64,000 bases of DNA from Rugalucina vietnamica. Its lineage: Eukaryota; Mollusca; Bivalvia; Lucinida; Lucinidae. Position numbers and translations under genes: made by a program. Location: positions 60,304,812 through 60,368,811 of the forward strand of contig OZ024870.1 in NCBI GenBank assembly GCA_964017185.1, given 5' to 3'. How positions within the stretch are numbered: the first letter of the stretch is position 1; the number at the start of each line of letters is the position of its first letter. Shown here one piece after another: positions 10,446 through 21,215 of the stretch. Below the pieces are notes generated by a model. That model was not told the DNA's origin. It searched no databases and saw only the letters and a list, made by a program, of their open reading frames with translations.

Positions 10446-11145
10446 AGACAAAAATAAAATGAGATCCTTGAAGAGCAGTGAACATATTAATGAGAAAGGG
10501 GATGGGCCATACCGCGGTTTCGGCTACTTACACCACTTCATTGACCCTATAGATTTGGCAACATGGAACCAAAGAAAATTACTGTAATTTTGCAGCTTCC
10601 ATACAAAGACTATTAAAAACCAAATGGGGGCCAAAATGTATTAAAACGTTGGTTAGAAAATGAATGTTAACCCATAATAATTTTCTGATTTCTCAGAATA
10701 TCCTCGCTGATCTCAAAGGATCGAAAGGAAAAATATAATCTGCACTGTGGATGATGTACGGGGAGACTTTTTATGGCCGTCACACGGCACAACTGCAGCT
10801 GCAGTAATAGGAAATAAAAATAAAATGAGATCCTTTAAGAGCAGAGAACATATTAATGAGAAGGGAAAGTTGCCATACCGCGGTTTCGGCTACTTAAGCC
10901 TCTTCAGTGACCCTATAGATTTGGCAACATGGAGCCAAAGAAAATTGCTGTAATTTTGCAGCTTCCAACAGCGTAGTCGGTACAAAGACTAGTAAAATCC
11001 AAATGGGGTCAAGTATATAAAAACGTTGGTTAGAAAATGAATCTTAACCGATAACAATTTTCTGATTTCTCAGAATACCCTCGCTGATTTCAAAGGACCA
11101 AAAGGAAAATATAATCTGCACTATGGATGATGTACGGGGAGACTT
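10446..11145 (+). repeat. Tandem pair of ~330-bp repeat units containing CCGCGGTTTCGGCTACTTA
   Basis: Units at about 10446-10765 and 10816-11145 share AAATAAAATGAGATCCTT, CATACCGCGGTTTCGGCTAC, GACCCTATAGATTTGGCAAC and GATGATGTACGGGGAGACTT. Parts of the unit recur at 23098-23226 and 44174-44270 (both minus), near 57770, and its first bases at 63982-64000. An ORF at 10747-10953 follows the repeat and is not taken as a gene. Confidence 0.65.
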
Positions 11146-11289
11146 TTTAGGGCTAACCTCACCCTCATCTAGTTGTCAGATTATCGTGGCGTATCTCTAT
11201 GAAAATAGTCAATGAAATGAATCAGAAAGCTGTGACCCGTCCCGGCATGACTCAAAAATTTGTGAATGGGACGTAAAACCAGAAGACAG

Positions 11290-11665
11290 TACATAAAATA
11301 GTTTATTCAAAGTCCCAACCCAGACGCCTAGCAGGAAAGATACATACATGTACGACACGTTGTCACTGTATTTACAGAAATACGCACGATGATCAAGCTT
11401 CCCAGCTCTTTCCGGGTATATTGTCAGAAAAGCGACATACTGTGAAACGTCATAAGTCATGTACGTCTCTATCTGCAATTAAAATGTTTGTTTTTATCAT
11501 TTCTATTTCTCACTGTCTGCGTTACTGTGTCTTCGACTAATTAATTTATTTGCTCTGTTGAGTAGGTGGTGTGAACTTCGAGTTGTCGGGTGTTTTCAAA
11601 TGGTCATCATTACATAGTCTGCGGATTTTTAATATTCCACCAGTCGCCTTGACGCCAGTCAACAT
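11290..11665 (+). repeat. Dispersed repeat S, copy 2
   Basis: See 8518-8955. It runs from GTCCCAACCCAGACGCC to CCAGTCGCCTTGACGCC. Confidence 0.55.
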
Positions 11666-12102
11666 ACTAGTCTTAGCTAGTATCACGCAGCCTGAGATTT
11701 AAATTGTACGTCGTTATCTTGTATCATGTTTTAAACATGTGTCTTTAGAAGATCCTGAAAATTGCAGGTATGCAAAGCGGGGTGGATGGCATGTGCTTGA
11801 GAGTCTAAATAACGCTAAAATTGCAGCGAAACATGCAAAATTCTATATCCACTTCTCTAAGTCGCATTTGATCAGGCACTTTTGGACATTTTGTGCATCA
11901 TCGCGAGTAACATGTTTTGATGAAGGACATGTGAAAGCAGAGAAAACTGCCTTGACCATTTAAACAAATCAATGTAATGATCAGGGACCTCGAAGCCACA
12001 AAGTACATACAATATTAGTGATAATAAATTACAATTATAATGGTCTACCTTGGCTATTTCAAAAACGGTGTCCAGGATGTTAAACGCTGTTGGAAGACAA
12101 AA
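11666..12102. other. Intergenic, nothing recognised
   Basis: Small ORFs on both strands (11739-11963 plus, 11872-12210 minus, the latter running into a family P copy) without recognisable motifs. Confidence 0.4.
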
Positions 12103-12415
12103 AGGTACAAGTAGGCAACGATCAGAAAAAGGCGCAATCAGAAAGAGAAGCCCACTCCAAAAAACGAGGTTGGGAAAAATTGAATTAACAATCAGGTACC
12201 ATGAAAACATATCGTAAGCCGAATGAGCAGCTGTTTTCGTAATAGGTGGCCACTCAGTTACCTAAACTTAACTACAATATGAAAACATATATAAGGCGCA
12301 AACAGCGCAAAAAGTTTTAACACCAAGATATAAAACAATAAGAACCGCCACAGAAGTATCGCATTGGAACGATCAGTAATATAAAATTACAGGCGGGCTT
12401 AAATCGATTAAACAG
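12103..12415 (-). mobile_element. Family P retroelement, 5'-truncated copy
   Basis: Starts with GGTACAAGTAGGCAACGATC (3' end on the minus strand) and runs to GGCGGGCTTAAATCGATTAA. Same module as at 7187-7636 and 50419-50729. Confidence 0.7.
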
Positions 12416-12444
12416 AAGACGGACAAATGTAAGCCCAGGAAAGC

Positions 12445-12735
12445 TTTTTATCGTACGTCTCTCTGCAATTAATTTGCTTTGTTTTTATTTTTTACCATTT
12501 ATATTGCTCGCTGTCTGTTGCATGCGCCATTCGTTTCGACTAGATTGCTATACTCATCAGTCGTTTGGTTTAAAGCGTAGGTGTATAGGGTTTTTAAATA
12601 TTCGTCATTGCTAATGAGTTCTTACATTGTCTGCGAATTTTGTATATACCACTTGTCGCCTTGGCGCCATTCGAACAGCGTCAAGATAAAATAAGCTTAT
12701 CAGTATCTTTGTTTATCGGCGCCATTTACAATAAA
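12445..12735 (+). repeat. Dispersed repeat S, copy 3
   Basis: Matches the second half of copy 1 (CTTACATTG, ACCACTTGTCGCCTTG, GAACAGCGTCA, AATAAGCTTATCAGT). More diverged. Confidence 0.5.
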
Positions 12736-12815
12736 AATTCTAGCGTTGTCGTATTAAAATTTTTCCAAGCCCCCACCTGTACCTCCTTATGTGTCCAAAA
12801 CTGCTAGTTCATTAC

Positions 12816-13085
12816 GAAAACATGTCCATGCAATATACAGAGATTTTTAAAGTTGTAAAAATTGAAAATTTTTACTAGATTTTTTTTTCGATATTTTTCT
12901 TATTTTTGCTCAAAACATAGATTGTGGGTACACGTTAGAGTCGCCTCGCTGAGGCGGTTCTAACGAGTACCCATAATCTATGTTTTGGAGCAAAAATAAG
13001 TAAACTAGATTTACCCCTGCAAACCCCAGTGTTTCTATATAAAAGTGGGGTTTACGGAGGTACTCATTGCACGGACATGTTTTCC
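12816..13085. mobile_element. Hairpin MITE with GGAAAACATGTCC ends
   Basis: Terminal inverted repeats GAAAACATGTCCATGCAA and TTGCACGGACATGTTTTCC. The centre is a long hairpin (about 12898-12945 with 12951-13000) containing CAAAACATAGATTGTGGGTA and its complement around CGCCTCGCTGAGGCG. A right-half copy lies at 20306-20461. Confidence 0.7.
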
Positions 13086-13089
13086 TGAA

Positions 13090-13265
13090 GAGTTCCTGTC
13101 TTCTGTTCACCTTTTGATTTCACCCTGAAACGCCCATTGGGTTTCGATCATCTTCAGATCAACTAGAGAAATAAAACATGGAGGTATTGGTAAATCTTCG
13201 CAAACCAAGGGTATTAAGTCCACTTTGCTGTTTTGTAAGAACGAAGCGGACTTAGAACCCTTGCT
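13090..13265. repeat. Hairpin repeat H, copy 1
   Basis: Ends in a foldback around AAGGGTATTAAGTCCACTT and its partner GCGGACTTAGAACCCTT. Shares TTTCGATCATCTTCAGAT and AATAAAACATGGA with 14765-14975. It abuts the left edge of the GPCR duplication. Confidence 0.6.
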
Positions 13266-13277
13266 AGTAAAATAGTA

Positions 13278-13924
13278 TTCAAGTCATATGCAAGCTTATT
13301 TTAGAGGACTTTCTTTTGTCATCTTTATCTACACGGTGTTGTTTACGGGTAAATCCTTTAGGCGTGCTTGACTCACGGGTAATGTTAGACATTTTACCAG
13401 GCAGGGAAGTAAATCTAGAGACACACCAGAATACTGATCACGCAGCCGTAGGTTTGAATTGTTGCGTTGCTTTCTTGTTTTTCAAGTTCACATGTCTTAA
13501 CACGACCAACTGCCGTGTTCATGAAACGACACAGTACCCGGCGTAAGTGCCTTGTAGGTACCCCACCTTGGCATTTCATCGAAGCTAGAATACTAGTAGA
13601 TGGACGGTAAGGTTTCACCAATACGTATGCACTGGTTTAATGCATATGTCTAAGACATAGGTCTTACTCATCTTTGGTGAATGGCAGGACCGTTGATGCT
13701 TCAGCGTTCTCAGTGTCATGCCAAAATCCGGAGGTGATAGCCAGATATGACCATAGTTGTTTACTTTTACGTTTATCCATCAACTATCAGAGAACGCAAC
13801 CGCACACTTATATAATTATTCACAAATAAAGCTGGTCTTTCTTAGAACTTTCTTCGAAACGAATAATCAATTGATGTCCAAACACGACCATATGGTCTCC
13901 TAAGTGTTAACTGGGATGACCCCC
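13278..13924 (-). repeat. Duplicated 3' flank of the GPCR pseudogene
   Basis: Parallels 15608-16230, the 3' flank of the intact receptor: TTCAAGTCATATGC, GGTGTTGTTTACGGGTAAAT, CGTGTTCATGAAACGACACA, CGTATGCACTGGTTTAATGC, AATAAAGCTGGTCTTTCTTA. This marks a tandem duplication of gene plus flank. Confidence 0.7.
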
Positions 13925-14673
13925 TGATTTTGGAGATTCTATTTACCATGGCAGTAAGAAATCCGCCTTTGGTCGTATTATTGTTTTGTGGTAAAGGTTC
14001 GAATGTAACTTTTTCTTTATTTTCACCTTTGTCACCCATTTCATTGTCAGTTTGGGAATCTGAAGTTGTAATGTCAGGCACTGGTTCGGCATTATTGGAC
14101 GCTGCGTTCTTATCCTCACTCGTCACGCCACCACTTAACGTCGCTTCACTTTCTACGTTCGGTACGCACCTAGTTCCTTAATTCGCCGAACCTCCAACAG
14201 TCGGCGCTCTAGATTTCAAAATCTTTCGACAAATGAATCGTACAACACAAGCATAATGAACATAGCAATCGATGTAATGACTTCTACAGTGGTAACGTAA
14301 ATAACAGGATAATTCGTGCACTTAAAATCGGCGTCCTTTTCACAGACAGTCACTTTAATTTTAGTACCATTGTGTTCTTCTATGTGAGAATGTGTCCCCC
14401 AAAGGATCGCCACAGGAAGTGCTAGCATGAAGGCGAATACTAGTTGAACAAACCATAGTCTTAGTGCCAGTTTGGGCTTTATTTGCCATTCAAGGGGTCT
14501 GCCAATCTTTCTGTACCTGTCAACAGCGATGATCAGAAGACAGAACGCGGGGCCACACACTGTGAACCGTTGAAGAAAAACGTATTTTTGCAGACAAGCG
14601 GAACCGGATACACATACCAGAAAGTCTGCGTCACCCTTTTACCAGGCATTGTGGTCAGTGTACACGTGGATTA
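13925..14673 (-). pseudogene. Truncated GPCR pseudogene, paralogue of 16457-17734
   Basis: Corresponds to about 16757-17505 of the intact gene. It keeps TM3 (with DRYRK), TM4, extracellular loop 2, TM5 and much of the third intracellular loop. It lacks the first ~75 codons and, through a deletion of about 0.5 kb, all of TM6, TM7 and the tail. At least two small indels break the frame, near 14555-14570 (start of TM3) and near 14229 (end of TM5, ATGAATCGTAC against ATGAATACATAC). The reading resumes in pieces at 14216-14560 and 13842-14126. Similarity to the intact copy is high, so the loss is fairly recent. Confidence 0.85.
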
Positions 14674-14764
14674 ATTGTTGCTTTATTTCTCAGACATACA
14701 TCAGATTGTTTTTGCAATTTATTTTCGGTTGTTTCCAGACTGGATTATCCGATATGACTGGTTC

Positions 14765-14975
14765 TGATCGCAACAGTTCCTGGCTTTTGTTCACCTTTTG
14801 ACTTTCACCTGAATAACCCGTTCGAGGATCGTCACTTTCTGGGTTTCGATCATCTTCAGATGAACTGGAGAATAAAACATGGAAGTATTGGTCATCTTCG
14901 CAAGCCAAGGGTACTAAGTCCACTTTGTTGTTTTGTAAGAACGAAGTGGACTTAGTACCCTTGGCTAGTAAAAGA
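14765..14975. repeat. Hairpin repeat H, copy 2
   Basis: A perfect foldback AGCCAAGGGTACTAAGTCC / GGACTTAGTACCCTTGGCT near 14903-14966. Same family as 13090-13265; the two copies bracket the pseudogene segment. Confidence 0.65.
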
Positions 14976-15607
14976 TATTATCTAATTATTGTCTATTCTT
15001 CGCTTCGGCAACAAATCAAAACAATACATTTGATGCAATGTGTCGCACTTTATTGTGAAGTGAACAGTGAACATGAGAAAGTGACAGTACTGACGAATTG
15101 TCTGTAACGTAGAATAAATATGCGGGTTATGCTTGAATAAAAAGTACGAGCAAGTTCAGAAATTTGAACGTCTTGATTTGAATGTGTACTTTCAGTATCA
15201 GACAATGGCTGGGTCACTTTCAGAGGTCTACTGCCGATGATCTCGACCCCGTACAGAATACCCGCCGCCCAGCAAAAACATACCTCAACCAGCCCTTTAT
15301 TTTTTGCTAGCGTTTCGGTTAAAAAAGCTGTAGATTACGTGCCGTGCAGTATATTCCTAGAGGGAAGGTGGCAATCTAACACCTTAAGTTCATCTTATCT
15401 ATACAAATTTTGGTACAAAGCTGTTCACTTCGAGAGATTGCCCTAGAAACTGATTATCATAACCACAGTAAAACGCTTACTCACTGAATCGCCCGTGCAT
15501 AAACTCCAGTATACTACAACAAATTAGTTGCGCTCTCGTGTCGCATAGACAATTATTTCGATCTATTCGATGAAACGATCGAAATATTTATGCTTAGTTA
15601 CTAGTCT
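14976..15607. other. Intergenic, nothing recognised
   Basis: Short ORFs at 14925-15107 and 15237-15446 carry no recognisable motif. Confidence 0.4.
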
Positions 15608-16230
15608 TCAAGTCATATGCTTATTGTAGAGGACTATCTTTTGTCATCTTTATTTAGACGGTGTTGTTTACGGGTAAATGATTGAGACGCACTTGACTCA
15701 CGGGTGATGGTACACATTTTACCAGACATTGACAGTAAATGTAGAGACTCATCACGGTCTTTGTTGGTCACACAGCCGGATGTTTGAATTATTGCGTTGC
15801 ATTCTTGTATTTCAAGAACACGTCTCAACACGACGAACTGCCGTGTTCATGAAACGACACAGTATCCGGCGTAAGTGTCTTGTAGGTACACCACCTTGAC
15901 ATTTCATCGAAGCAGAACAGATGGGCAGTAAGATATCACCAATACGTATGCACTGGTTTAATGCATAGGTCTCAGGCCTTACCTTATCTTTGGTGATTGG
16001 CAGGACTTGATGCTTCAGTGTTCTAAATGTCATGCCAAAATCCGAAGGTGATCGTCCAGATATGACCTTAGTTGTTTTATGCTTAAACGTTTATTCATCA
16101 ACCGACAGAGAACGCAACAGCATACTAAAACAATTATTATTCATAAATAAAGCTGGTCTTTCTTAGTTCTTCGAAACGAATAATCAATTGATGTCCCGAT
16201 ACGACCATAGTTGTTTACTGGGATGGTAGA
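15608..16230 (-). repeat. 3' flank of the intact GPCR, matching 13278-13890
   Basis: The retained copy of the duplicated flank. In the pseudogene copy the segment equivalent to about 16230-16757 is missing, joining this flank directly to the third intracellular loop. Confidence 0.65.
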
Positions 16231-16307
16231 TTTGTCGGAATGTGCATGTGTGGCTGAAGGTAAAAGTTAGCGTTAATCAACTAGCAAATAAATGGACATC
16301 TAAAATC

Positions 16308-16313
16308 TTTATT
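16308..16313 (-). terminator. Candidate poly(A) signal of the GPCR gene
   Basis: TTTATT on the plus strand (AATAAA on the minus) about 145 nt past the stop codon. Confidence 0.4.
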
Positions 16314-16456
16314 CAAACAATGATAATGTCGACAATTGTACAGTTATTCAGACTCTAGGCTGCTCGAACGGACACGCGTGACTACGTTTGTTTGTTTGAT
16401 TTGCGGCAAAGCGTCCACTTTGTAATGTTACACAAGTGATTCACAAGTCAGATTCG

Positions 16457-17734
16457 TTATGATGAGCGGCACGAAGTACAAATTCCTATCATTTTCTTCC
16501 ATGTCTCTTTCACTATCCTTCTAAAGTGTGGATCATAAATGCCATAAAGGCACGGATTGATCACATGATTAATAAAGTACAGGCGGAAGAAGAAGAAGTA
16601 CGCCGACTTCTGTGCCGACGTGAGAGACTGAAGGACGTCTTTGGCAATCAGGTTCAATAGAGTCATGTAGAGAATCGTTGTGAATATGAACACTGCTGTG
16701 AGAATGACCATTATCAAAGTTTTACGCCTGACTCGTGTGTTGTGTCTCCTGCCTGGTCTCCTGATTTTGGAGATTCTATTCACCATGGAAGTAAGAAATC
16801 CGCTTTTGACCGTATTATTGCTTTGTGGTAAAGGTTCGGAAGTAACGTTTTCTTTATTTTCACCTTTGTCACCCCTTTCATTGTCATATTGAGAATCTGA
16901 AGTTAAAATGTCAGGCACTGGTTCGGCATTATTGGACGCTGCGTTCTCATCCTCACTTGTCACGCCACCACTCAACGTCGCTTCACTATCTATGTTAGGT
17001 ACGCACCTAGTTGCTGAATTCGCCGAACCTCCAACAGTCGGCGCTCTAGTTTTCAAAATCTTTCGACAAATGAATACATACAACACGAGCATAATGAACA
17101 TAGCAATCGTTGTAATGACTTCTACAGTGGTAGCGTAAATTACAGGATAATTTGTGCACTTAAAATCGGCGTCCTTTTCACAGACAGTCACTTTAATTTT
17201 AGTGCCATTGTGTTCTTCTATGTGAGAATGTGTCCCCCAGAGGAACGCCACAGGAAGTGCTAGCATGAAGGCGAATACTAGTTGTACAAAGCATAGTCCT
17301 AGTGCCAGTTTCGGCTTTATTTGCCATTCAAGAGGTCTGCAAATCTTCCTGTACCTGTCAATAGCAATGATCAGAAGACAGAACGCGGAACCACACACTG
17401 TGAACACGTTGAAGAAAGACTTGATTTTGCAAACGAGCGGAACCGGATACACGTACCAGAAAGTCTGCGTCACCATTTCACCAGGCATTGTGGTCAGTGT
17501 ACTCGTGGTGTCAATGAAAGATAAGCACAGTACGAAATATTTGAAGTTACACTTGTGGTAGTGAAACAGAAACACGTACAGAATAAGTAAGTTTCCTAGA
17601 AACCCGAATACCGTTTCTATTCCAACAATTGTTGTCACTGGAAGTACTGAACTTCTCAATTCCTCGTTGAGTTTCTCTGCCAGCCATTGGTTGACTGTCT
17701 CGTCGATCTCTGACAAGTTCAATGGTGGACACAT
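16457..17734 (-). CDS. Rhodopsin-class (7tm_1) G-protein-coupled receptor, orphan, intronless coding region
   Basis: 425 residues. TM1 about 31-57 (N48 of GNLL), TM2 64-84 (D75), TM3 102-125, TM4 142-166, TM5 187-213, TM6 338-363, TM7 380-400. C102 and C175 fit the conserved disulfide. Both G-protein switch motifs are canonical: DRY at 126-128 and NPCLY at 393-397. The TM6 CWxP toggle and the TM4 Trp are not seen, which makes a classical amine or peptide receptor assignment uncertain. N6 and N166 are possible glycosylation sites. The third intracellular loop (214-337) is long and acidic, with a basic stretch before TM6. Paralogue of the 3242-4591 receptor (shared FRLYF in TM7, RK-C-PL after DRY) and source copy of the pseudogene at 13.9-14.7 kb. 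Confidence 0.92.
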   Translation of the reverse strand: MCPPLNLSEIDETVNQWLAEKLNEELRSSVLPVTTIVGIETVFGFLGNLLILYVFLFHYHKCNFKYFVLCLSFIDTTSTLTTMPGEMVTQTFWYVYPVPLVCKIKSFFNVFTVCGSAFCLLIIAIDRYRKICRPLEWQIKPKLALGLCFVQLVFAFMLALPVAFLWGTHSHIEEHNGTKIKVTVCEKDADFKCTNYPVIYATTVEVITTIAMFIMLVLYVFICRKILKTRAPTVGGSANSATRCVPNIDSEATLSGGVTSEDENAASNNAEPVPDILTSDSQYDNERGDKGENKENVTSEPLPQSNNTVKSGFLTSMVNRISKIRRPGRRHNTRVRRKTLIMVILTAVFIFTTILYMTLLNLIAKDVLQSLTSAQKSAYFFFFRLYFINHVINPCLYGIYDPHFRRIVKETWKKMIGICTSCRSS

Positions 17735-17740
17735 TATTCT
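17735..17740 (-). other. Possible 3' splice site upstream of the GPCR start codon
   Basis: On the minus strand, TTTCTATTTACAAG precedes AATA-ATG: an AG exactly 4 nt before the ATG, as in the paralogue at 4592-4597. The pyrimidine tract is weaker. Confidence 0.4.
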
Positions 17741-18536
17741 TGTAAATAGAAATACACATCTCTAGTCGAAAGTTAATTCAAGAGTTTCAGAAATTGCACA
17801 TTAGCCAAAGTACAGCTTAATCTCCATTTGTTCGGCTAACATATTGCAGTTGAGTTACTGCAATTTTGATCATATCATTGATAATTTGTCGCTTATGTTT
17901 ATTTTTAAGATTAAAATGCTTTTCGTTTTATTTTTGAGTGGCAGTTTGATAAAGTCCAAATCTCAAAACTTTCATAAGATAGAGGGCATGCCTCTAAACA
18001 GGGCCTAAAACTATGTTCGAAATCTGCATGCGCGCGCGTATGTAATTGTAGTTCACGCCTTATTATCATGTTACATCCTGGATAAAGTGAAAATTTTCCC
18101 CTTTTTACTTTCTCAAATATCGTACTTTAGGTTATATACCTTATATTCGATTGTAGCTACCTAAATATGTGCAAATTTTAGATATTGCATATGGTATATT
18201 ATTTAAGGACCTTTCCTATTCTAATTAACAAGGAAGTTTTTCCTCTTATTTCAAAAACTAATATCAAGATAGTCCATTATTATTAAGTGAAAAAATTGTC
18301 CAGTTTCTAGGATGTAAGGCATGTTTCAAGTGCCGTTCGATAGTGGAAGTATGAGACTGTACGGCAAATATAACCATTTTATCTATGTTAACCCATGACA
18401 CTCCCGAATAATTTGATATAAAGTTTTAACCAGGAAGGAGTGAATTCTTGGTGCACATCAAAATAGTCATTGATGTGTACCGATACGGTTGCTGAACACG
18501 AGCCGAGACGCATTCTGAAAAAAATAATCTGTTTGT
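17741..18536. other. Upstream region of the GPCR, nothing else recognised
   Basis: AT-rich. Contains a GCATGCGCGCGCGTATG patch near 18026. No ORF with a recognisable domain. Confidence 0.4.
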
Positions 18537-19437
18537 ATATATACCAGGCTTGGGCGGCATTAGTAAGCAAAGTAATACATTGTCATTAGCATTAAACTGA
18601 TTTGGAGCATTGGCATTAGCATTGGCATTAGCTAGTTTATAAAACAATGCATTGACATTAGCATTATTTACCAAAATAATGCATTGTCATTAGCATTAGT
18701 TTTCAGGTTATTTTGCGCTAGGGAATTGAACCAGTGCAATGATGTGTTGTAGATGTATATTCACTGAACATTTAATCAACTATCATACACTGCTGATTCT
18801 GGTACTTCAAAGTTATGTAACACATTCATGATAAAGATTATCAACAGTCCTCAGTATAAGATCAAGAACGGATGCATCAAATTATGAATCCATCATTGCT
18901 CAACTTCAAAGCTAGTTTCCATAATGGCACATATTATAAATCTTATGGCTGTACAGTTATAATCTAAAATTCTATTATTGTGAAATGGTGTTGTTCAAAA
19001 GCATGCATCAATGGATATATTCATTATTCACCTGACAAAATCTTCATAAAAGGACACAGGTAACTGCAGATTATTAAGTGACATTGTTTGTAACACACAC
19101 AGCACTGCTAGGTTAAAGCCAAAGACAAACTAACAACTTCTCAAGTAACAACATGTATTAATGTGGCAATTTATCACACCTTCGGAAATAGTTTGTAAAC
19201 AAGGTCCTAATTGATGACTTTAGACAAAGTATGTAAATCATAGAAAAAAGTTTTGTAGCTAATGCCCAATCTAATGCTAATGCATTATCAAAATTTGTAA
19301 AAGTAATGCATTAGAATTAGCATTGTTCTAATGCAAAAATTAAAAATAGCATTGGCATTAGCATTAGTTGAGAAATAGCTAATGTATTGCTAATGCATTG
19401 GCATTAGTTTAATGCATTTCCCAAGCCTGATGTATAC
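18537..19437. mobile_element. hAT-like non-autonomous transposon with GCATTA arrays
   Basis: The element spans 18545-19429 (885 bp). The termini are CAGGCTTGGG and CCCAAGCCTG. They are flanked by ATATATAC (18537-18544) and ATGTATAC (19430-19437), an 8-bp target duplication with one mismatch. An 8-bp TSD with CAGG-type ends is the hAT signature. Both subterminal regions (about 18555-18715 and 19255-19420) consist of dense GCATTAGCATTAG motifs, possibly transposase binding sites. No transposase ORF. Confidence 0.75.
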
Positions 19438-19578
19438 GAGCATTAGTGGCCGCATCTATTCAGTGCTTCTTTACAACTTTGCTGATCTGCAATCATACGT
19501 CTACCCATAACGTGCTTATCTCCAGTTCATGTTCACAGGTAAACATATAGCTACATTGACTGTGAATCTTTTTTGCAG

Positions 19579-19825
19579 TGGTAGGGGAGACCAAAGAAGT
19601 ATGTACTGGATACACTTCCTGTCCAGATGGGCCCCGGGTGGATGGGCGCAAAATGAGGAGAGGAGTTGAGCAGCAGTTGATATTTCCATTAACTCAGAAC
19701 TTATTGGAAAGTTATACGTGCCTATATGAACCAATCGTCACAAACCCAGATGAGGTGAAAGTCCTTTACTGTCTTAGACATATTTCGTACCACCCGCAAG
19801 CTGATATCATTCTTGGCGAATTTTA
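19579..19825 (+). CDS. Candidate terminal exon of an unrecognised gene
   Basis: A good splice acceptor (CTTTTTTGCAG ending at 19578) is followed by an open frame of about 82 codons, hydrophilic and protein-like: VGETKEVCTGYTSCPDG, then RVDGRKMRRGVEQQ. It stops at TAA where the piggyBac-like MITE at 19823 begins, so the original C-terminus may have been cut by that insertion. No upstream exon or domain was recognised. It may equally be chance or transposon-derived. Confidence 0.25.
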
Positions 19826-20053
19826 ACCCATATTTGACGAATGAATTTTCCCATCATTATCATTCGGGTGAGTCCACTTTCATTTTTAGGGACATCAGGA
19901 GTGATTTTTATTTTTTTTTTTCAATTTTTCGATGAAAATTCTATAAGCAAACAGAATAGCCCCAGATGGGACGCCGCGTTCTGCGGCGTCACATCTGGGG
20001 CTATTCTGTTTGCCTATGTCCCACATAAAGGACGCTAGGCTTAAATGAGTTAA
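19823..20053 (+). mobile_element. piggyBac-like hairpin MITE, copy 3 (best preserved)
   Basis: TTAA at both ends (19823-19826, 20050-20053), with CCCATATTTGACG inside the left end and TTAAATGAG inside the right. The central hairpin GCAAACAGAATAGCCCCAGA pairs with its complement around GACGCCGCGTTCTGCGGCGTC. Confidence 0.7.
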
Positions 20054-20305
20054 AATGACAGAGTATAAAATACCAGACGTGGGAAGGGTAATTGGTTGTG
20101 AAATGAAATGTTGGCAGCGTGATCTTCTTCCCACCAACACAGTCCTCCGTTTGTCGAATTTGACATTCTGAATATACCCCGATCCCAATACTGACATCTC
20201 ATAGACTATGTCATAGTAGACATAGTAAGGAGCACAAATAGACTGAGTGTCAGAGTAACAAACAGTATGTATGGACAAGACTGCTGGACAGATCATAATC
20301 TGGTT

Positions 20306-20461
20306 GGCAAGGCGGTTCTGACGAGTACCCACAATCTATGTTTTGGAGAAAAAAAAATAGAAAAATAGGTATACCCCTGCATACCCCATTTTACTTGCAT
20401 ACCCCATTTTACTATATAATTGTGGTGTTTAAGAGGGCTTTTATTACATGGACATGTTATC
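20306..20461 (+). mobile_element. Right half of the GGAAAACATGTCC hairpin MITE
   Basis: Matches 12951-13085 (GGCGGTTCT, ACGAGTACCCA, ATCTATGTTTTGGAG, CATGGACATGTT). The left half is missing. It contains an internal 21-bp duplication of GCATACCCCATTTTACT. Confidence 0.55.
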
Positions 20462-20837
20462 CTTACAATAGATATGAAGACGTTTTATGCCTTACCTGGA
20501 CTATTTATTGATTTATTTATGTATAGTTTGGGTCCCTTCTTTGATTCGCTGGCGTTACATGCCAAATCTCTTCAACCACAGTCCCCGCGCAACTGAAACA
20601 ATAACGAAAACAACATCAACAAAATTGAATTTGCTATGTAATGTATGTGGGGTCAATGGCCGGTCATAACCTGTGTTCGTGATTCAGCTTATGATCTACT
20701 AATATATGATTCAAACTGAGATTAACGACTAATTTATAGATCTTTTAAAGGGGGAGTATATTAGAATATATAACATAATACATGTATTCTTCAAGACGAA
20801 TATTTTTATACATTGGATGCCAGCAGCATATCAGTAA

Positions 20838-20899
<62 letters not shown>

Positions 20900-21161
20900 C
20901 GAATTCGTTCTAGATTTTTTTTCAATGTCGCCTCGAAAATGTTCAACAAAGTTTCATTATAATTACCACACACATAACCCTAAGAGAACAAATAAATTAT
21001 TAAAGAAAGCTGGTGCCTTCTATGTGTTCATACCTTTACAAAAAAAATTAAAGTTGTAGCACTGCTACTAAAATATTCCGGTGACAAAACTCATTAACAA
21101 TACCGATACATGCCAGCAGGCCCGTGTGCGCTTATTGAAGCATGTCAGCTAATTAGAACGA

Positions 21162-21215
<54 letters not shown>

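Noticed and set aside
16680..17561. Plus-strand ORFs over the second GPCR
   Set aside because: Antisense shadows with no domain.
20838..21215. CRISPR-like spacing of repeats
   Set aside because: Simple (AAT)n microsatellites in a eukaryotic sequence; no spacers.
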